Numbered from the stretch's first letter, positions 17,217 through 26,813 are shown. The stretch is 64,000 nucleotides of DNA from an uncultured Prevotellaceae bacterium (GCA_900318345.1 ONKD01000002.1:1-64000), one strand, 5' to 3'. A program made the numbers and translations. Notes: generated by a model from the sequence alone, not told the origin.

Positions 17217-19307
17217 ATGAATCATATAACGGCCATATATCGTCGATTGGCAATGCTGCTGGTTCTCACGGGAGCGGCATTGTCGGCGTTTGCCCAGATC
17301 AACACCGACCAGGTGGTAAACATCGGGCGTAATGCGCTCTACTTTGAGGACTATATCCTTGCTATCCAATACTTTAACCAGGCAATTAAGGCCAAGCCGT
17401 TTCTGGCTGAACCCTATTTCTATCGTTCGGTGGCAAAAATCAGTCTGGAGGATTATGGAGGTGCCGAGCAAGATGCCGGGTTGGCCATCGAGCGCAATCC
17501 GTTTATCGTCGATGCCTATCAGGTGCGTGGCGTGGCCCGTCAGAATCTGGGAAATTACAAGGGTGCTGTCGAGGATTATGACGCGGGGTTGAAACTGATG
17601 CCTGAAGATAAGAACCTGCTCATCAACCGTGCCATCTGTCAAACGGCCCTCAAGAACTATGATGATGCCCAGCAGTCCTTTGACCGGCTGCTCTCACTTG
17701 ACCGCCGTAATGACCGCGCTTATATCGGCTTGGCCCAGATGAACCTTGAGCGCAAGGATACTACAGCAGCGCTCGAGAATCTGAACAAGGGCATCGAGTT
17801 GAACAAGAATAATGCCACGGCCTATGTCATGCGGGCCGAGATCTCGACCCGTACCCGAGGTGACTTTGAGGACGCGTTGGCCGATATGGACAGTGCCATC
17901 ATGCTTGAGCCACGATATGCGGGCTACTTTATCAACCGTGCCTACATGAAGTATAATCTTGACGATTACTTTGGGGCGATGGCCGACTATGATTATGCGT
18001 TGAGCCTTGAACCGGCCAGCGTGGAAGCACACTTCAACCGTGGATTGCTGCGTGCCGAGGTGAGCGATAACAATAAGGCGATCAGTGACTTTAGTTTCGT
18101 TCTCAAGAGCAATCCAGCCAACTTTATGGCGCTTTATAACCGCGCCTTGTTGTATATGCGCACAGGACAGTATCGCGAGGCGGCTAAGGACTTTACGTCT
18201 ATCTTGAAGAAATATCCCGAGTTTGAGGCTGGCTACATGGCGCGTGGCGAGGCTAAGCGCCGCATGGGCGACCACAAGGGCGGTGATGCCGACTATGAGC
18301 ACGCGATGGCGATTTTCCGCCGCAAGAAGACGCATGTCTCTAACTTCAATCCCGCTGAAATCGAGGCCACGGCTGCCATCAAGAAAGCCGAGCAACGCGT
18401 GCTCAACGGGAACGATGAGCCCGAGACTGCCGAGGAAATCATCAACCGTTTTAACACACTGCTCACGGTGACCGAGACCGAGCCCGTAAAGCCCGAGTAT
18501 GCCAATCGTCAGCGAGGACACATCCAGAACGACAACATCGAGGTGGAACCCATGCCCATGTTCACGCTCTCTTATTATGCCCAGGATAATAAGTTGAACG
18601 GCAACACCCACATCACCCGCGAGATGGCCGACGTCAATGACACGCGACTGTTGCCCGGCAAACTCACGCTCGTGTGCGGTGAGCCACAGTTGGGCGAGGA
18701 GGAGATCCAGCGCCATTTCTCTAACATCGAGTATTATAACAGCTTGTTGAGCATGGCCAATCCTCGCAGCGTTGACTATTTTGCCCGCGGATTGGATTAT
18801 TTGCTATTGAAGAATCCTGATGCCGCTGTCAGCGATGCCGATGCCGCTATCGCCCAAAGCCCTGAGTTTGTGCTGGCCTACGTCCTGCGTGCCGATGCCC
18901 ACTATATCCAGTACCGCATGGCACAGGTTCGTGATAAGAATGATGATGAGTCGCTTGCTGATGCTCCTGACGCCAAAACCCAGTCCATGCTGCGCCAGCG
19001 CCAGAACATGGCTGCGCTCGCCATGGTGATTGCCGACCTGGAGCAAGTCATCAAGCTCTCGCCCAAGAATGCCTATGCCCATTACAACAAGGGCAATGCC
19101 TATATGCTGCAAACCGACTATACCAGCGCTATCAGCAGCTATTCGACGGCCATCCAGCTCAAGCCCGACTTTGCCGAGGCCTACTATAACCGTGGCTTGC
19201 TCTACCTGAGATTGGGCAACAAGAACCTGGGCGTAGCCGACCTAAGTAAAGCTGGGGAACTTGGCATGCTCCCCAGCTACAATATCCTTAAGCGCATGAC
19301 CCGATAA
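17217..19307 (+). CDS. Exported tetratricopeptide-repeat protein
   Basis: A 696-aa protein with a signal peptide (cleavage after SAFA, about residue 27) and roughly 12 TPR units. Units 1-10 run from about 30 to 370. A non-TPR linker (about 390-530) follows, and then at least three more units near the C-terminus (RSVDYFARGLDYLL, AYAHYNKGNAYML, AEAYYNRGLLYLR). The YNRG/YYNRG signatures are typical. TPR arrays are protein-binding scaffolds; location is periplasm or outer membrane. The partner is unknown. Single-gene unit with a canonical promoter. Confidence 0.9.
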   Translation: MNHITAIYRRLAMLLVLTGAALSAFAQINTDQVVNIGRNALYFEDYILAIQYFNQAIKAKPFLAEPYFYRSVAKISLEDYGGAEQDAGLAIERNPFIVDAYQVRGVARQNLGNYKGAVEDYDAGLKLMPEDKNLLINRAICQTALKNYDDAQQSFDRLLSLDRRNDRAYIGLAQMNLERKDTTAALENLNKGIELNKNNATAYVMRAEISTRTRGDFEDALADMDSAIMLEPRYAGYFINRAYMKYNLDDYFGAMADYDYALSLEPASVEAHFNRGLLRAEVSDNNKAISDFSFVLKSNPANFMALYNRALLYMRTGQYREAAKDFTSILKKYPEFEAGYMARGEAKRRMGDHKGGDADYEHAMAIFRRKKTHVSNFNPAEIEATAAIKKAEQRVLNGNDEPETAEEIINRFNTLLTVTETEPVKPEYANRQRGHIQNDNIEVEPMPMFTLSYYAQDNKLNGNTHITREMADVNDTRLLPGKLTLVCGEPQLGEEEIQRHFSNIEYYNSLLSMANPRSVDYFARGLDYLLLKNPDAAVSDADAAIAQSPEFVLAYVLRADAHYIQYRMAQVRDKNDDESLADAPDAKTQSMLRQRQNMAALAMVIADLEQVIKLSPKNAYAHYNKGNAYMLQTDYTSAISSYSTAIQLKPDFAEAYYNRGLLYLRLGNKNLGVADLSKAGELGMLPSYNILKRMTR

Positions 19308-19337
19308 TCGGGGTCAGGCTCAGCTATGTTCGATTAG

Positions 19338-20552
19338 TTAGTTCTTCTTCAACGCTTGGGCAGGAACAAGGTTGATGCCCATGGCCTTGCCGTCCTCGTC
19401 ATAGATGATGACCAAACCCAGCTGGCCCTTCTCAAAGTTCATCATTGAGGTGTAAGCTTTCATGCCTTGGATCTCTTGGATTTCCCATGCCTCATGGCTC
19501 TGGTACTTGCCCATTTTGCCCTCGATTTGGGTGAGCGCGCCGTCAAACATCTCGGGCTTCACTTGCTCTTTCACTTTGTCTGAGAGGCTGTCATATAACG
19601 ATTGTCCCTGGTTGCTAATCAGATAATCAAACAACTGCTCACTGCGGGCCGTGTTGGGGTCATCGGCAGGAGCGGGGATGCTGGCAGGCCTGGGCTTTTC
19701 GGGCTGGATGGCGGGTCTGCTAGGCTGGAGGCCATGCTTTGCAGTAGCCTCGGGTGCGGGAGCAGGGCCAGTAGCCTTGGCGGTAGCCAGGTCTTTGAGC
19801 ATAGCCTCAACCTTATTCAGGCTGCCCTCATTCTTGATCAGCACCTTGAAGTCCTTGTCAAGAAGATAAAAACAGGGCAGGGTGGGCAGGTCATAGAGCT
19901 CGTTGTGCTCGATACTGCCGCTCTGGTTCCAGCCGTTGATCATCATCTTGGGATAAGCGGCTTTCTTCCACAGCTTCTGGTCATCATAGGGGTAGATGCC
20001 CAGCACAATCAGTTTCTTGTCGTTAACGAGTTGATTGATAAGCTCGCTATTGGTCAGGCGCTCCTTCACTTTCTCGCATGACTCGCAATCGGGATTGTTA
20101 AAGTACACGAGGATGTTGTCGGCCTTGAGGTCCTTGAGGTGATGGGTAGTCTTATCGTTGGGTGTCACATAGTCAAAATCGACAGCGATTGATCCAATCA
20201 TGTTTTTCTTGGCACCCTCATACAGCAGGCGCTGTTTTTCCTTCTCGGCAGCACTCAAGACAAACTTCTCGCTGGCATGCTTCAGCACGGCCATATACAG
20301 TGTCTCGTTGTGAATGGGATCGGCTGGGTCGCTGAAACGGCGCTCGGCCAGTTCCATCATCTGGCGGTAGGCCTTGGGATCTTTAGCAAGGGTCTCCATG
20401 GTTGCTGCCATCAGGAATTCGGCCTTCTTGGTATCCATTTGGGCCACTTGTTCTATGTAATCGTTGTACTTCTCGGGTGCAGGCATGGATTGAGCCTGGA
20501 TGTTGAGCCATCCTGCGATGGTCACAAATGCGGCAAAAAAGAATTTTTTCAT
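19338..20552 (-). CDS. DUF5106 / thioredoxin-like exported protein
   Basis: A 404-aa protein with a signal peptide MKKFFFAAFVTIAGWLNIQAQ. A DUF5106-like helical region (about 25-125) precedes a thioredoxin-fold domain with a CxxC motif (DCESCEKV, about 168-175) and cis-Pro segment LPTLPCFYLLD. After a Pro/Ala-rich linker (about 270-310), a C-terminal domain resembles DUF4252/DUF3887-type beta-sheet domains. Periplasmic thiol-disulfide role is inferred. Its promoter overlaps that of ybaK (TAAATTTG at 20597-20604 on the minus strand). Confidence 0.8.
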   Translation of the reverse strand: MKKFFFAAFVTIAGWLNIQAQSMPAPEKYNDYIEQVAQMDTKKAEFLMAATMETLAKDPKAYRQMMELAERRFSDPADPIHNETLYMAVLKHASEKFVLSAAEKEKQRLLYEGAKKNMIGSIAVDFDYVTPNDKTTHHLKDLKADNILVYFNNPDCESCEKVKERLTNSELINQLVNDKKLIVLGIYPYDDQKLWKKAAYPKMMINGWNQSGSIEHNELYDLPTLPCFYLLDKDFKVLIKNEGSLNKVEAMLKDLATAKATGPAPAPEATAKHGLQPSRPAIQPEKPRPASIPAPADDPNTARSEQLFDYLISNQGQSLYDSLSDKVKEQVKPEMFDGALTQIEGKMGKYQSHEAWEIQEIQGMKAYTSMMNFEKGQLGLVIIYDEDGKAMGINLVPAQALKKN

Positions 20553-20596
20553 TTCACTTATTCTTAAATTTTGTTTGTTTACAATCTTTTAGTGCG

Positions 20597-20628
20597 CAAA
20601 TTTACACTAACTTTGCCGAATAAATCAA
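20597..20628. promoter_or_regulatory. Back-to-back divergent promoters, DUF5106 gene and ybaK
   Basis: Minus strand: TAAATTTG (20597-20604) with TTG (20626-20628) 21 bp upstream. Plus strand: TAACTTTG (20608-20615) for ybaK. The two -7 boxes are 3 bp apart, so polymerase binding should be mutually exclusive. Confidence 0.6.
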
Positions 20629-20634
20629 GAAACG

Positions 20635-21183
20635 ATGAAAAAAAACGCAAAAACGGGTGCAAGCCAAATGCAGAGTCAAGCTACCTCGGGCTCGGCTAAG
20701 GCATCTCCACGTTTATCTAAAACCAATGCGGCCCGATTGCTCGACGCGGCCTCGATTGACTATGAACTCATCCCCTATGAGGTGGACGAGACTGACTTGG
20801 GGGCACAACATATTGCCGACCAGTTGGGCGAGGACATCGAGCAGGTGTTCAAGACCCTCGTGCTGCAAGGTGACAAAACGGGCCACTTCGTTTGTGTCAT
20901 TCCGGGTGCCGAGGAGGTGGACCTGAAGAAGGCCGCCCGTGTGTCAGGCAACAAGAAGGTGGACCTCATTCCCATGAAGGAGTTGCTGCCCACGACGGGC
21001 TACATCCGTGGCGGTTGCTCACCCGTGGGGATGAAGAAACCGTTCCCGACGTTTATCGACGAGACCTGCATCCTGCACGATTACATCTATGTGAGCGCGG
21101 GTGTGCGTGGATTGCAGTTCAAGATTAACCCTGAGACCCTGGTCGCCTTTGTGGGTGCTGAGGTTGTTGACTTAATCGCATAG
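20635..21183 (+). CDS. ybaK: Cys-tRNA(Pro)/Cys-tRNA(Cys) deacylase
   Basis: Trans-editing enzyme that hydrolyses mischarged Cys-tRNA(Pro). The 182-aa product carries the YbaK/EbsC fold with VFKTLVLQGD (the conserved Lys), GYIRGGCSPVGMKK and the C-terminal GLQFKINPETL motif. The first 25 residues are a low-complexity Ser/Ala/Gln extension beyond the usual start. An alternative ATG is at 20668, but the promoter box at 20608-20615 permits the longer form. It lies 6 bp before aroC, so they form an operon. Confidence 0.93.
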   Translation: MKKNAKTGASQMQSQATSGSAKASPRLSKTNAARLLDAASIDYELIPYEVDETDLGAQHIADQLGEDIEQVFKTLVLQGDKTGHFVCVIPGAEEVDLKKAARVSGNKKVDLIPMKELLPTTGYIRGGCSPVGMKKPFPTFIDETCILHDYIYVSAGVRGLQFKINPETLVAFVGAEVVDLIA

Positions 21184-21189
21184 AATAGC

Positions 21190-22233
21190 ATGAACACCAT
21201 CGGAAAGATATTGACACTCACCACTTTTGGCGAGTCCCACGGGCCAGCGATGGGCGGCGTGCTTGATGGCATGCCGGCAGGTGTGAAGATTGACCTGGAA
21301 GCCCTTCAACGCTTTGTGGACCGTCGTCGCACGGGCCAGACCACAGGTTCCAGCAGCCGCGACGAGAAGGATAGGGTAGAAGTGTTGTCAGGCATCTGGC
21401 AGGGCGAGACCCTGGGCACGCCCATTGGCTTTGTCGTGCGCAACACCGATGCCCGCAGCGATGATTACAAGGAATTGGCCAGCGTCTATCGGCCCAATCA
21501 TGCCGATTTCACTTGGCAGGCCAAATATGGCATCCGTGACCCGCGTGGCGGCGGCAGGGCTTCGGCCCGTGAGACCGTGGCGCGCGTGGTGGCAGGCGGC
21601 ATCGCCATCCAGGCACTTGCCACGCTGGGAATCACCATCGAGGCCTCAATCGATCGTATGGGCCATCAATGTAGAGACGCAAAATCTTGCGTCTCAGTTG
21701 TTAGCGCCACAGAATCTTGCGTCTCCACCGAGGAACTGGAACGCGTGATTGCTGAGGGAGACACACTGGGTGGCATCGTTTCTTGCACGGTCAAGGGAGT
21801 GTCCGCTGGCTTGGGTGAGCCGGTGTTCGGCAAACTGCATGCCCAGTTGGCGGCAGCGATGATGAGCATCCCCTCGGTGCACGGCTTTGAATATGGTGAC
21901 GGCTTTGAGATGGCGACAAAGCGCGGCAGCGAGGTGATGGATGTGTTTGAGAAACGTCCTGAGGGCTCGATTGGGACGGTGACCAACCATTCTGGCGGAA
22001 TACAGGGTGGCATCAGCAATGGCGAGGACATCGTCATGCGCATCGCTTTCAAACCGGTGCCCACGCTCATGCGGCCCATCGACACCGTTGACCATGACGG
22101 CAATGCTGTGACATTGCAGCCCCGTGGGCGGCACGACGTGTGTGTAGTGCCCCGGGCCTTGCCCATCGTCGAGGCGATGGCCGCCCTAGTGATACTAGAT
22201 GCTTATCTGTTAAAAAAGACCAACCGATTGTGA
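21190..22233 (+). CDS. aroC: Chorismate synthase
   Basis: Converts EPSP to chorismate, the branch point to aromatic amino acids and folate; needs reduced FMN. The 347-aa product has the family signatures GESHGPAMGG, GGRASARETVARVVAGG and RHDVCVVPRALPIVEAM. Residues about 161-179 (RDAKSCVS..ESCVS) do not belong to the family. They are encoded by a 25-bp palindromic repeat at 21671-21695 plus a second half copy at 21712-21725, inserted in a variable loop with the frame kept. The stop overlaps the next start (TGATG). Enzyme activity is expected, since all core motifs are intact. Confidence 0.96.
   Translation: MNTIGKILTLTTFGESHGPAMGGVLDGMPAGVKIDLEALQRFVDRRRTGQTTGSSSRDEKDRVEVLSGIWQGETLGTPIGFVVRNTDARSDDYKELASVYRPNHADFTWQAKYGIRDPRGGGRASARETVARVVAGGIAIQALATLGITIEASIDRMGHQCRDAKSCVSVVSATESCVSTEELERVIAEGDTLGGIVSCTVKGVSAGLGEPVFGKLHAQLAAAMMSIPSVHGFEYGDGFEMATKRGSEVMDVFEKRPEGSIGTVTNHSGGIQGGISNGEDIVMRIAFKPVPTLMRPIDTVDHDGNAVTLQPRGRHDVCVVPRALPIVEAMAALVILDAYLLKKTNRL
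21671..21725 (+). repeat. 25-bp palindromic repeat inside aroC, plus half copy
   Basis: GTA followed by GAGACGCAA-AATC-TTGCGTCTC (21671-21695), then a second right arm AATC-TTGCGTCTC at 21713-21725. The same 25 bp occurs at 41243-41267 (identical) and, inverted, at 38006-38030 (one base different). Confidence 0.9.
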
Positions 22234-22967
22234 TGAAAGAGTTTTCTAAGACCTATTATCTCGCTGCTGGCGAGTGCAATCCCCAGGGCGAGTTGCCCTT
22301 GACGCTGTTGATGACCCGCATCATCGAGGTGGCCACGTTGCATGCCAACTCGTGGGGCGTGGGCTATGAGCGCCTCATTCGTGACAACCAAGTGTGGGTG
22401 CTGTCGCGGGTGGCTATTGAGATGACCGAGTATCCCAAGGTGAACACCAATTACAAGCTCACCACATGGATTGAGGACTACAACCGCCATTTCTCGCAGC
22501 GCAACATGAGGCTTGATGACGAGAACGGCAGGCCTCTGGGCTATGTGCGCACCATCTGGATGGTCATCGACATGAACACGAGGGCAAGTGTGGACATCGA
22601 GAAACTGGGCTACATCAGGGAGAATGTATCGGACATCCCTTGCCCCATCGAGCCGCAGAGCCGTTTGCGCCCCATCGAGCAGGGTCACGCTGTGGACTAC
22701 ACCTTCGGTTACATGGACTGTGACTTCAACCGTCACGTCAACACCGTGCGCTACCTCTCACTGCTGATGAACATGTTTGACATGGACTGTTATGACCACT
22801 ATTTCATTCGCCGCATGGAGTTGTCTTTCATCAAGGAGACCCACTATGGCGAGACCGCCCAGTTTGTCATCGATGACAGTGACTCCATGGAGTCACACAT
22901 GAGCATCACCATCGACGGCGACGACCACGTCCGCGTCCGCTTCCTCTGGCAACAACGCCAAAGTTAA
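22233..22967 (+). CDS. Acyl-ACP thioesterase
   Basis: Releases free fatty acid from acyl-ACP in the cytoplasm. The 244-aa product is a double hot-dog FatA/FatB-like protein. The catalytic Asn-His motif is visible in MDCDFNRHVNTVRYL (about 169-183) and the first hot-dog domain contains GVGYERLI and WVLSRVAIEM. The ATG at 22233 overlaps the aroC stop by one base, so translation is probably coupled. The longer open frame upstream is within aroC. Third gene of a ybaK-aroC-thioesterase operon. Confidence 0.92.
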   Translation: MKEFSKTYYLAAGECNPQGELPLTLLMTRIIEVATLHANSWGVGYERLIRDNQVWVLSRVAIEMTEYPKVNTNYKLTTWIEDYNRHFSQRNMRLDDENGRPLGYVRTIWMVIDMNTRASVDIEKLGYIRENVSDIPCPIEPQSRLRPIEQGHAVDYTFGYMDCDFNRHVNTVRYLSLLMNMFDMDCYDHYFIRRMELSFIKETHYGETAQFVIDDSDSMESHMSITIDGDDHVRVRFLWQQRQS

Positions 22968-22993
22968 ACTACGCATTTCGCGAATTAATCGAA

Positions 22994-23300
22994 GGCTGCC
23001 GTGCTCTGGCTCCTCACGCAAAGGCGCGAAGCCGCGAAGGCTTTTTTTTACATGTAATTACCGTGAATTATTCATTAATTATATGATTAATTCACGATAA
23101 TTCACGTGAAAATATTTTTAAGCGAATTAGACTAATTTGGCTGCCGTGCTCTGGCTCCTCACGCAAAGGCGCGAAGCCACGAAGGCTTTTTTTTACATGT
23201 AATTACCGTGAATTATTCATTAATTATATGATTAATTCACGATAATTCACGTGAAAATATTTTTTAAGCGAATTAGACTGATTTGGCTGCCGCGTTCTCA
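22994..23300. repeat. Tandem 145-bp repeat (two full copies and a start of a third)
   Basis: Copy 1 is 22994-23138, copy 2 is 23139-23284, and a third begins at 23285 (GGCTGCCGCG) and degenerates at once. The copies differ at three positions (CCGCG/CCACG; five or six T; ACTAAT/ACTGAT). Each has a GC-rich block (CACGCAAAGGCGCGAAGCC), a T8 tract and an AT-rich palindrome related to 560-620. This accounts for the gap between the thioesterase gene and yigZ. Confidence 0.85.
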
Positions 23301-23344
23301 TAACTGTCCACGAATTACACTAGTGTAGTTCGTGCAATTCGTTG

Positions 23345-23941
23345 TTATGATATGATGCTGGTGCCGTCGATGCCAGCGAACTGCTCCCGCAGTCCCGGCA
23401 CCTTGTCGGCGTCGGCCTCGATGGTCATCGAGCACACGTTATCAAAGGCTTGCTCCACCACCTTCAAGTCGCTCTTCTTGACAACCTTCATCACATCATT
23501 CATGCTCAGGTAGGGGAAGGTGAACGACAGCCGCGCCTGCTCGTGGCACTCGAGGATCTCGCCTGCCTCGATGGCCAGCTTGGCCGCCTCGCGGTAAGCT
23601 ACGATGAGGCCTGAAGTGCCCAGCTTGATGCCTCCAAAGTAGCGGATGACTACGATGACGATGTTGGTCAATTCAAATGAGTTGATCTGCCCCAGGATGG
23701 GTTTGCCCGCTGTTCCGCTGGGCTCGCCGTTGTCGCTGCTCAGGTACTCGTTGCGCTCGGTCCCTATCATGTAGGCCCAGCAGCAGTGGCGCGCGTCATG
23801 GTACTCGTTGGCATAGCGCTTGATGACGGCGCGTGCCTCCTCGGCGCTCGACACAGGTTCGGCAAACGCCAGGAATCGGCTCATCTTCTCGCGGTAAATG
23901 CCTTGAGAGACACCCTTCACGGTCTTGAAAAAGTCACTCAT
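23345..23941 (-). CDS. yigZ: YigZ/IMPACT family protein
   Basis: A 198-aa full-length member of the YigZ/IMPACT (UPF0029) family. Seen are the HDARHCCWAYMIG segment (about 48-60), the SSDNGEPSGTAGKPIL signature (about 68-83), VVIRYFGGIKLGTSGLIVAYREAA (about 98-120) and a C-terminal ferredoxin-like domain. Eukaryotic IMPACT modulates Gcn2; the bacterial role is uncertain. A canonical promoter at 23956-23986 gives a very short leader (about 8 nt). It lies alone between two repeat-bearing gaps. Confidence 0.93.
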   Translation of the reverse strand: MSDFFKTVKGVSQGIYREKMSRFLAFAEPVSSAEEARAVIKRYANEYHDARHCCWAYMIGTERNEYLSSDNGEPSGTAGKPILGQINSFELTNIVIVVIRYFGGIKLGTSGLIVAYREAAKLAIEAGEILECHEQARLSFTFPYLSMNDVMKVVKKSDLKVVEQAFDNVCSMTIEADADKVPGLREQFAGIDGTSIIS

Positions 23942-23955
23942 ATATAATAATGTGA

Positions 23956-23986
23956 CAAAATTAGCAATAATTCCTCACATGGCAAA
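23956..23986 (-). promoter_or_regulatory. yigZ promoter
   Basis: TAATTTTG (23956-23963, minus) with TTTG (23983-23986) at 19 bp. Confidence 0.75.
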
Positions 23987-24104
23987 GAAAAGCAGGAAAC
24001 TAAAGCATCCACGCTCGTTTTCTAACAACTGCAACAACATTGAAACTACTAGAACAACATTATATAAACTACGAATTACATTGTTTGGCCCCAGGCCCAA
24101 GGTT

Positions 24105-24360
24105 TTATTTTTCACATGTAATTACCATGAATTATCCATAAATTATATGATCCATTGACGTTGTGAGACGCCTAGAACTATAACCGTGCTGCGCACGGGA
24201 AATTAAAACAAATTATAAATTAAAATTATTAATTGTCCTTCTTGTCCTTCTTGTCTTCTAAAACCCTCAACGTGCGGATGCTAAATTAGTCCAATTAGTG
24301 TATTCGTAGTTTATAAGAGCGCGGGGGCTTGATTAGTTAAATGAAATTCGTGGTTTTTAA
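24105..24360. repeat. Degenerate mosaic repeat copy upstream-facing feoAB stop
   Basis: CACATGTAATTACCATGAATTATCC (24114-) is a fragment of the AT-rich palindromic module. GTGCGGATGC, TTAGTCCAATTAGTGTATTCGTAG and GCGCGGGGGC match the other modules of 541-870. A short direct repeat TTCTTGTCC occurs twice near 24239. No gene was seen in the 433-bp gap. Confidence 0.55.
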
Positions 24361-24374
24361 AAAAGTACGAGCGA

Positions 24375-26753
24375 TTATAATGTCGCCAGTTGATAGAAGA
24401 TGAATGATATCAGCCATGCCACGCCCGTGGTGTAGAAGATCTCAAACACCATCCACTTGGTGCCCGCCTCACGCTTGATGGCGGCAAGTGCCGCTATGCA
24501 GGGGAAGTAGAGCAGGATGAACAGCATGAATGAGTAGGCCACAACCGGGTTAAACACATGGCTGCCATCGGGTTTGGTGGCTGTCTGGAGCTTCTCCTTG
24601 AGGGGCGCGGATTCCTCGTCGGCATCGGCTTCGCCGGTGTAGAGCACGCCCATCGTCGAGACGACAATCTCCTTGGCGGCAGCGCCGGTGAGCACGCTCA
24701 CGCCCATCTGCCAGTTAAAGCCCAGTGGTGCCACAACAGGCTCGATGGCTTTACCCATCTGGCCCATGAACGAGTTCTCGATTTGCTCTTGTGGCGTTTG
24801 TCCCTCGTGGCGGGGGAAATAGCCCAATGCCCACACGATGATGGATGCCGCGAGGATGATGGTACCCATCTTTTGCAGGTACTGTTTACCCTTGCTCCAC
24901 ATGTGGATGGTGGCATTGCGCGCCGTGGGCTTGCGGTAGGGGGGCAGTTCCATCACAAACTGGGTCTTGTCGTGCTTCAACAGTGTCTTGCTCAACACAA
25001 TAGCCGTGATGCCAGCCACAATGATTCCCACCAGATAGATGCTCATGAGAATGAGGCCCTGCTTGGCGGTGAAAAACGCCGCAACGAGTAGCAGATAGGA
25101 CGGCAGTCGCGCCGAGCACGACATGAACGGGATGGTGAGGATGGTTACCAGGCGGTCGCGGCGGTTCTCAAGCGTGCGAGTCGCCATGATGGCAGGCACT
25201 CCGCAGCCAAAGCCGATCAGGTAAGGGATAAACGACTTTCCGTGCAATCCCACGCGGTGCATGACGCGGTCCACGATGAATGCAGCGCGCGCCATGTAGC
25301 CGCTATCCTCAAGCAGCGAGATGAAGAAGAACAGAATCAGGATTTGTGGCAGGAACACGAGCACACCGCCCACGCCGCCGATGATGCCGTCAACAATCAG
25401 GTCGCGCAGGATGCCGTCGGGCATCGTGCTGCCGATCCATTCGCCCAGCCAGCCGATGCCGTTCTCGATCCATTCCTGTGGGTATGCTCCCAAGGTGAAG
25501 GTCGCCTCAAACATGAGCCACATCAGCACCAGCAGAATGGGCAACGCCAGCCAGCGGTTGGTGAGCAGGCGGTCGAGTGAATAGCCGGGTTTGGTCTCGT
25601 CGGTGGCCCGGTCGGGGTTGGGCGTGAGCGCCTCGGCAAGCGCGCCGCGCACAAAGCCATATTTCAGGTCGGTGATGATGCTCACGATGTCATCGTTGTA
25701 GTTGCGCTCGATGCGTTGACGCAGGTTGGCAGCGGCATCCTTCACCTCTTGGACGTTGTCTTGTCCTTCCAGCAATGCCAATGCATGCTTGTCGTTCTCG
25801 ATGATCTTGAGCACGGTGTAACGGTCAAGATCGGGACACTTGTCGCCCAGTTCTTTCAAGCCGTCCTCGATGAGGGTGCCGTAGTTCACATTGTGGTGAT
25901 GGGTTTCCTGTTCGCTCTCGTCGATGGCGTCCATGGCTGCTTGCAGCACATCGTCCACGCCGTGACCGTTATAGGCAGTGAGCGGCACCATGCGCGCGCC
26001 CAACAATCGCCCCAGCATCTCGGTGTCGAGTTTGTCACCGCTCTTCTCCAGCTCGTCCCACATGTTCAGGGCTATGACCATGGGAATGTTCATGTCCATC
26101 ACTTGGGTGGTGAGATACAGGTTGCGCTCCAGGTTGCCGGCATCCACGATGTTGATAATGGCATCGGGGTGATGGTCACGGATGTAGGTGCGCACATACA
26201 TCTCCTCGGGTGAATACTCGGTGAGCGAGTAGGTGCCGGGCAGGTCGACGAGCTGCACGCGGCGTCCACCCACGTTGAACCAACCCTCCTTGCTGTCAAC
26301 GGTCACGCCGCCATAGTTGCCCACTTTCTCCTTAGCACCAGTGGCGTTGTTAAACAGTGAGGTCTTGCCGCAGTTGGGGTTGCCCACGAGGACGACACGC
26401 AGCACATCGTCGGCCATCGGGTCAACGCCGGCAACCGAGGTCTCTACCGTGCCGTTATAGGCATCCTCCATATCGCAGAAGGCAGCATCCTTGTCGGTGA
26501 CCTCAACTTGGGCCGCCTCGCTATGGCGCAGCGAGATGTGTGAGCCCATGATCATATATTCGACGGGATCTTGCAGCGGAGCGTTCTTGAGGACGGTGAC
26601 TTTTGCGCCGCGCACAAAGCCCATCTCGAGCAAGCGCTGACGGAAGGCTCCGTCACCCATGACACGCACTACCTGCACGGTCATGCCTACAGGTTCGTTA
26701 TCCAGGAGGCGGGTGACCTTATTATTATTGTTTATATCTTGTTTCTTTGCCAT
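24375..26753 (-). CDS. feoB: FeoA-FeoB fusion ferrous iron transporter
   Basis: Imports Fe2+ across the inner membrane, driven or gated by a G-protein domain. The 792-aa product fuses a FeoA SH3-like domain (about 14-90: RVMGDGAFRQRLLEMGFVRGAKV) to FeoB. FeoB has G1 GNPNCGKTSLFN, G3 DLPGTYSL, then about ten membrane helices with Gate motifs (SCSARLPSY, GCGVPAIMATRTL). The open frame allows a start at 26801, but a promoter (TAATTTTG 26783-26790, TTG 26811-26813) sits inside those extra codons, so the ATG at 26753 is chosen. FeoAB fusions are common in Bacteroidetes. Single-gene unit. Confidence 0.95.
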   Translation of the reverse strand: MAKKQDINNNNKVTRLLDNEPVGMTVQVVRVMGDGAFRQRLLEMGFVRGAKVTVLKNAPLQDPVEYMIMGSHISLRHSEAAQVEVTDKDAAFCDMEDAYNGTVETSVAGVDPMADDVLRVVLVGNPNCGKTSLFNNATGAKEKVGNYGGVTVDSKEGWFNVGGRRVQLVDLPGTYSLTEYSPEEMYVRTYIRDHHPDAIINIVDAGNLERNLYLTTQVMDMNIPMVIALNMWDELEKSGDKLDTEMLGRLLGARMVPLTAYNGHGVDDVLQAAMDAIDESEQETHHHNVNYGTLIEDGLKELGDKCPDLDRYTVLKIIENDKHALALLEGQDNVQEVKDAAANLRQRIERNYNDDIVSIITDLKYGFVRGALAEALTPNPDRATDETKPGYSLDRLLTNRWLALPILLVLMWLMFEATFTLGAYPQEWIENGIGWLGEWIGSTMPDGILRDLIVDGIIGGVGGVLVFLPQILILFFFISLLEDSGYMARAAFIVDRVMHRVGLHGKSFIPYLIGFGCGVPAIMATRTLENRRDRLVTILTIPFMSCSARLPSYLLLVAAFFTAKQGLILMSIYLVGIIVAGITAIVLSKTLLKHDKTQFVMELPPYRKPTARNATIHMWSKGKQYLQKMGTIILAASIIVWALGYFPRHEGQTPQEQIENSFMGQMGKAIEPVVAPLGFNWQMGVSVLTGAAAKEIVVSTMGVLYTGEADADEESAPLKEKLQTATKPDGSHVFNPVVAYSFMLFILLYFPCIAALAAIKREAGTKWMVFEIFYTTGVAWLISFIFYQLATL

Positions 26754-26782
26754 GTTATGTGCATCTATAATATTCCAATCTG

Positions 26783-26813
26783 CAAAATTACTGTCATCCA
26801 AGTACTAATACAA
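26783..26813 (-). promoter_or_regulatory. feoAB promoter
   Basis: TAATTTTG (26783-26790, minus) with TTG (26811-26813) at 20 bp; predicted leader about 24 nt. Confidence 0.7.

Noticed and set aside
17694-18716. 340-aa open frame antisense to the TPR gene
   Set aside because: Composition follows the reverse complement of TPR codons. No promoter, start context or family features were seen.
22994-23300. CRISPR-like array
   Set aside because: The repeat unit is 145 bp and the copies abut, with no spacers of unique sequence and no cas genes in the window.
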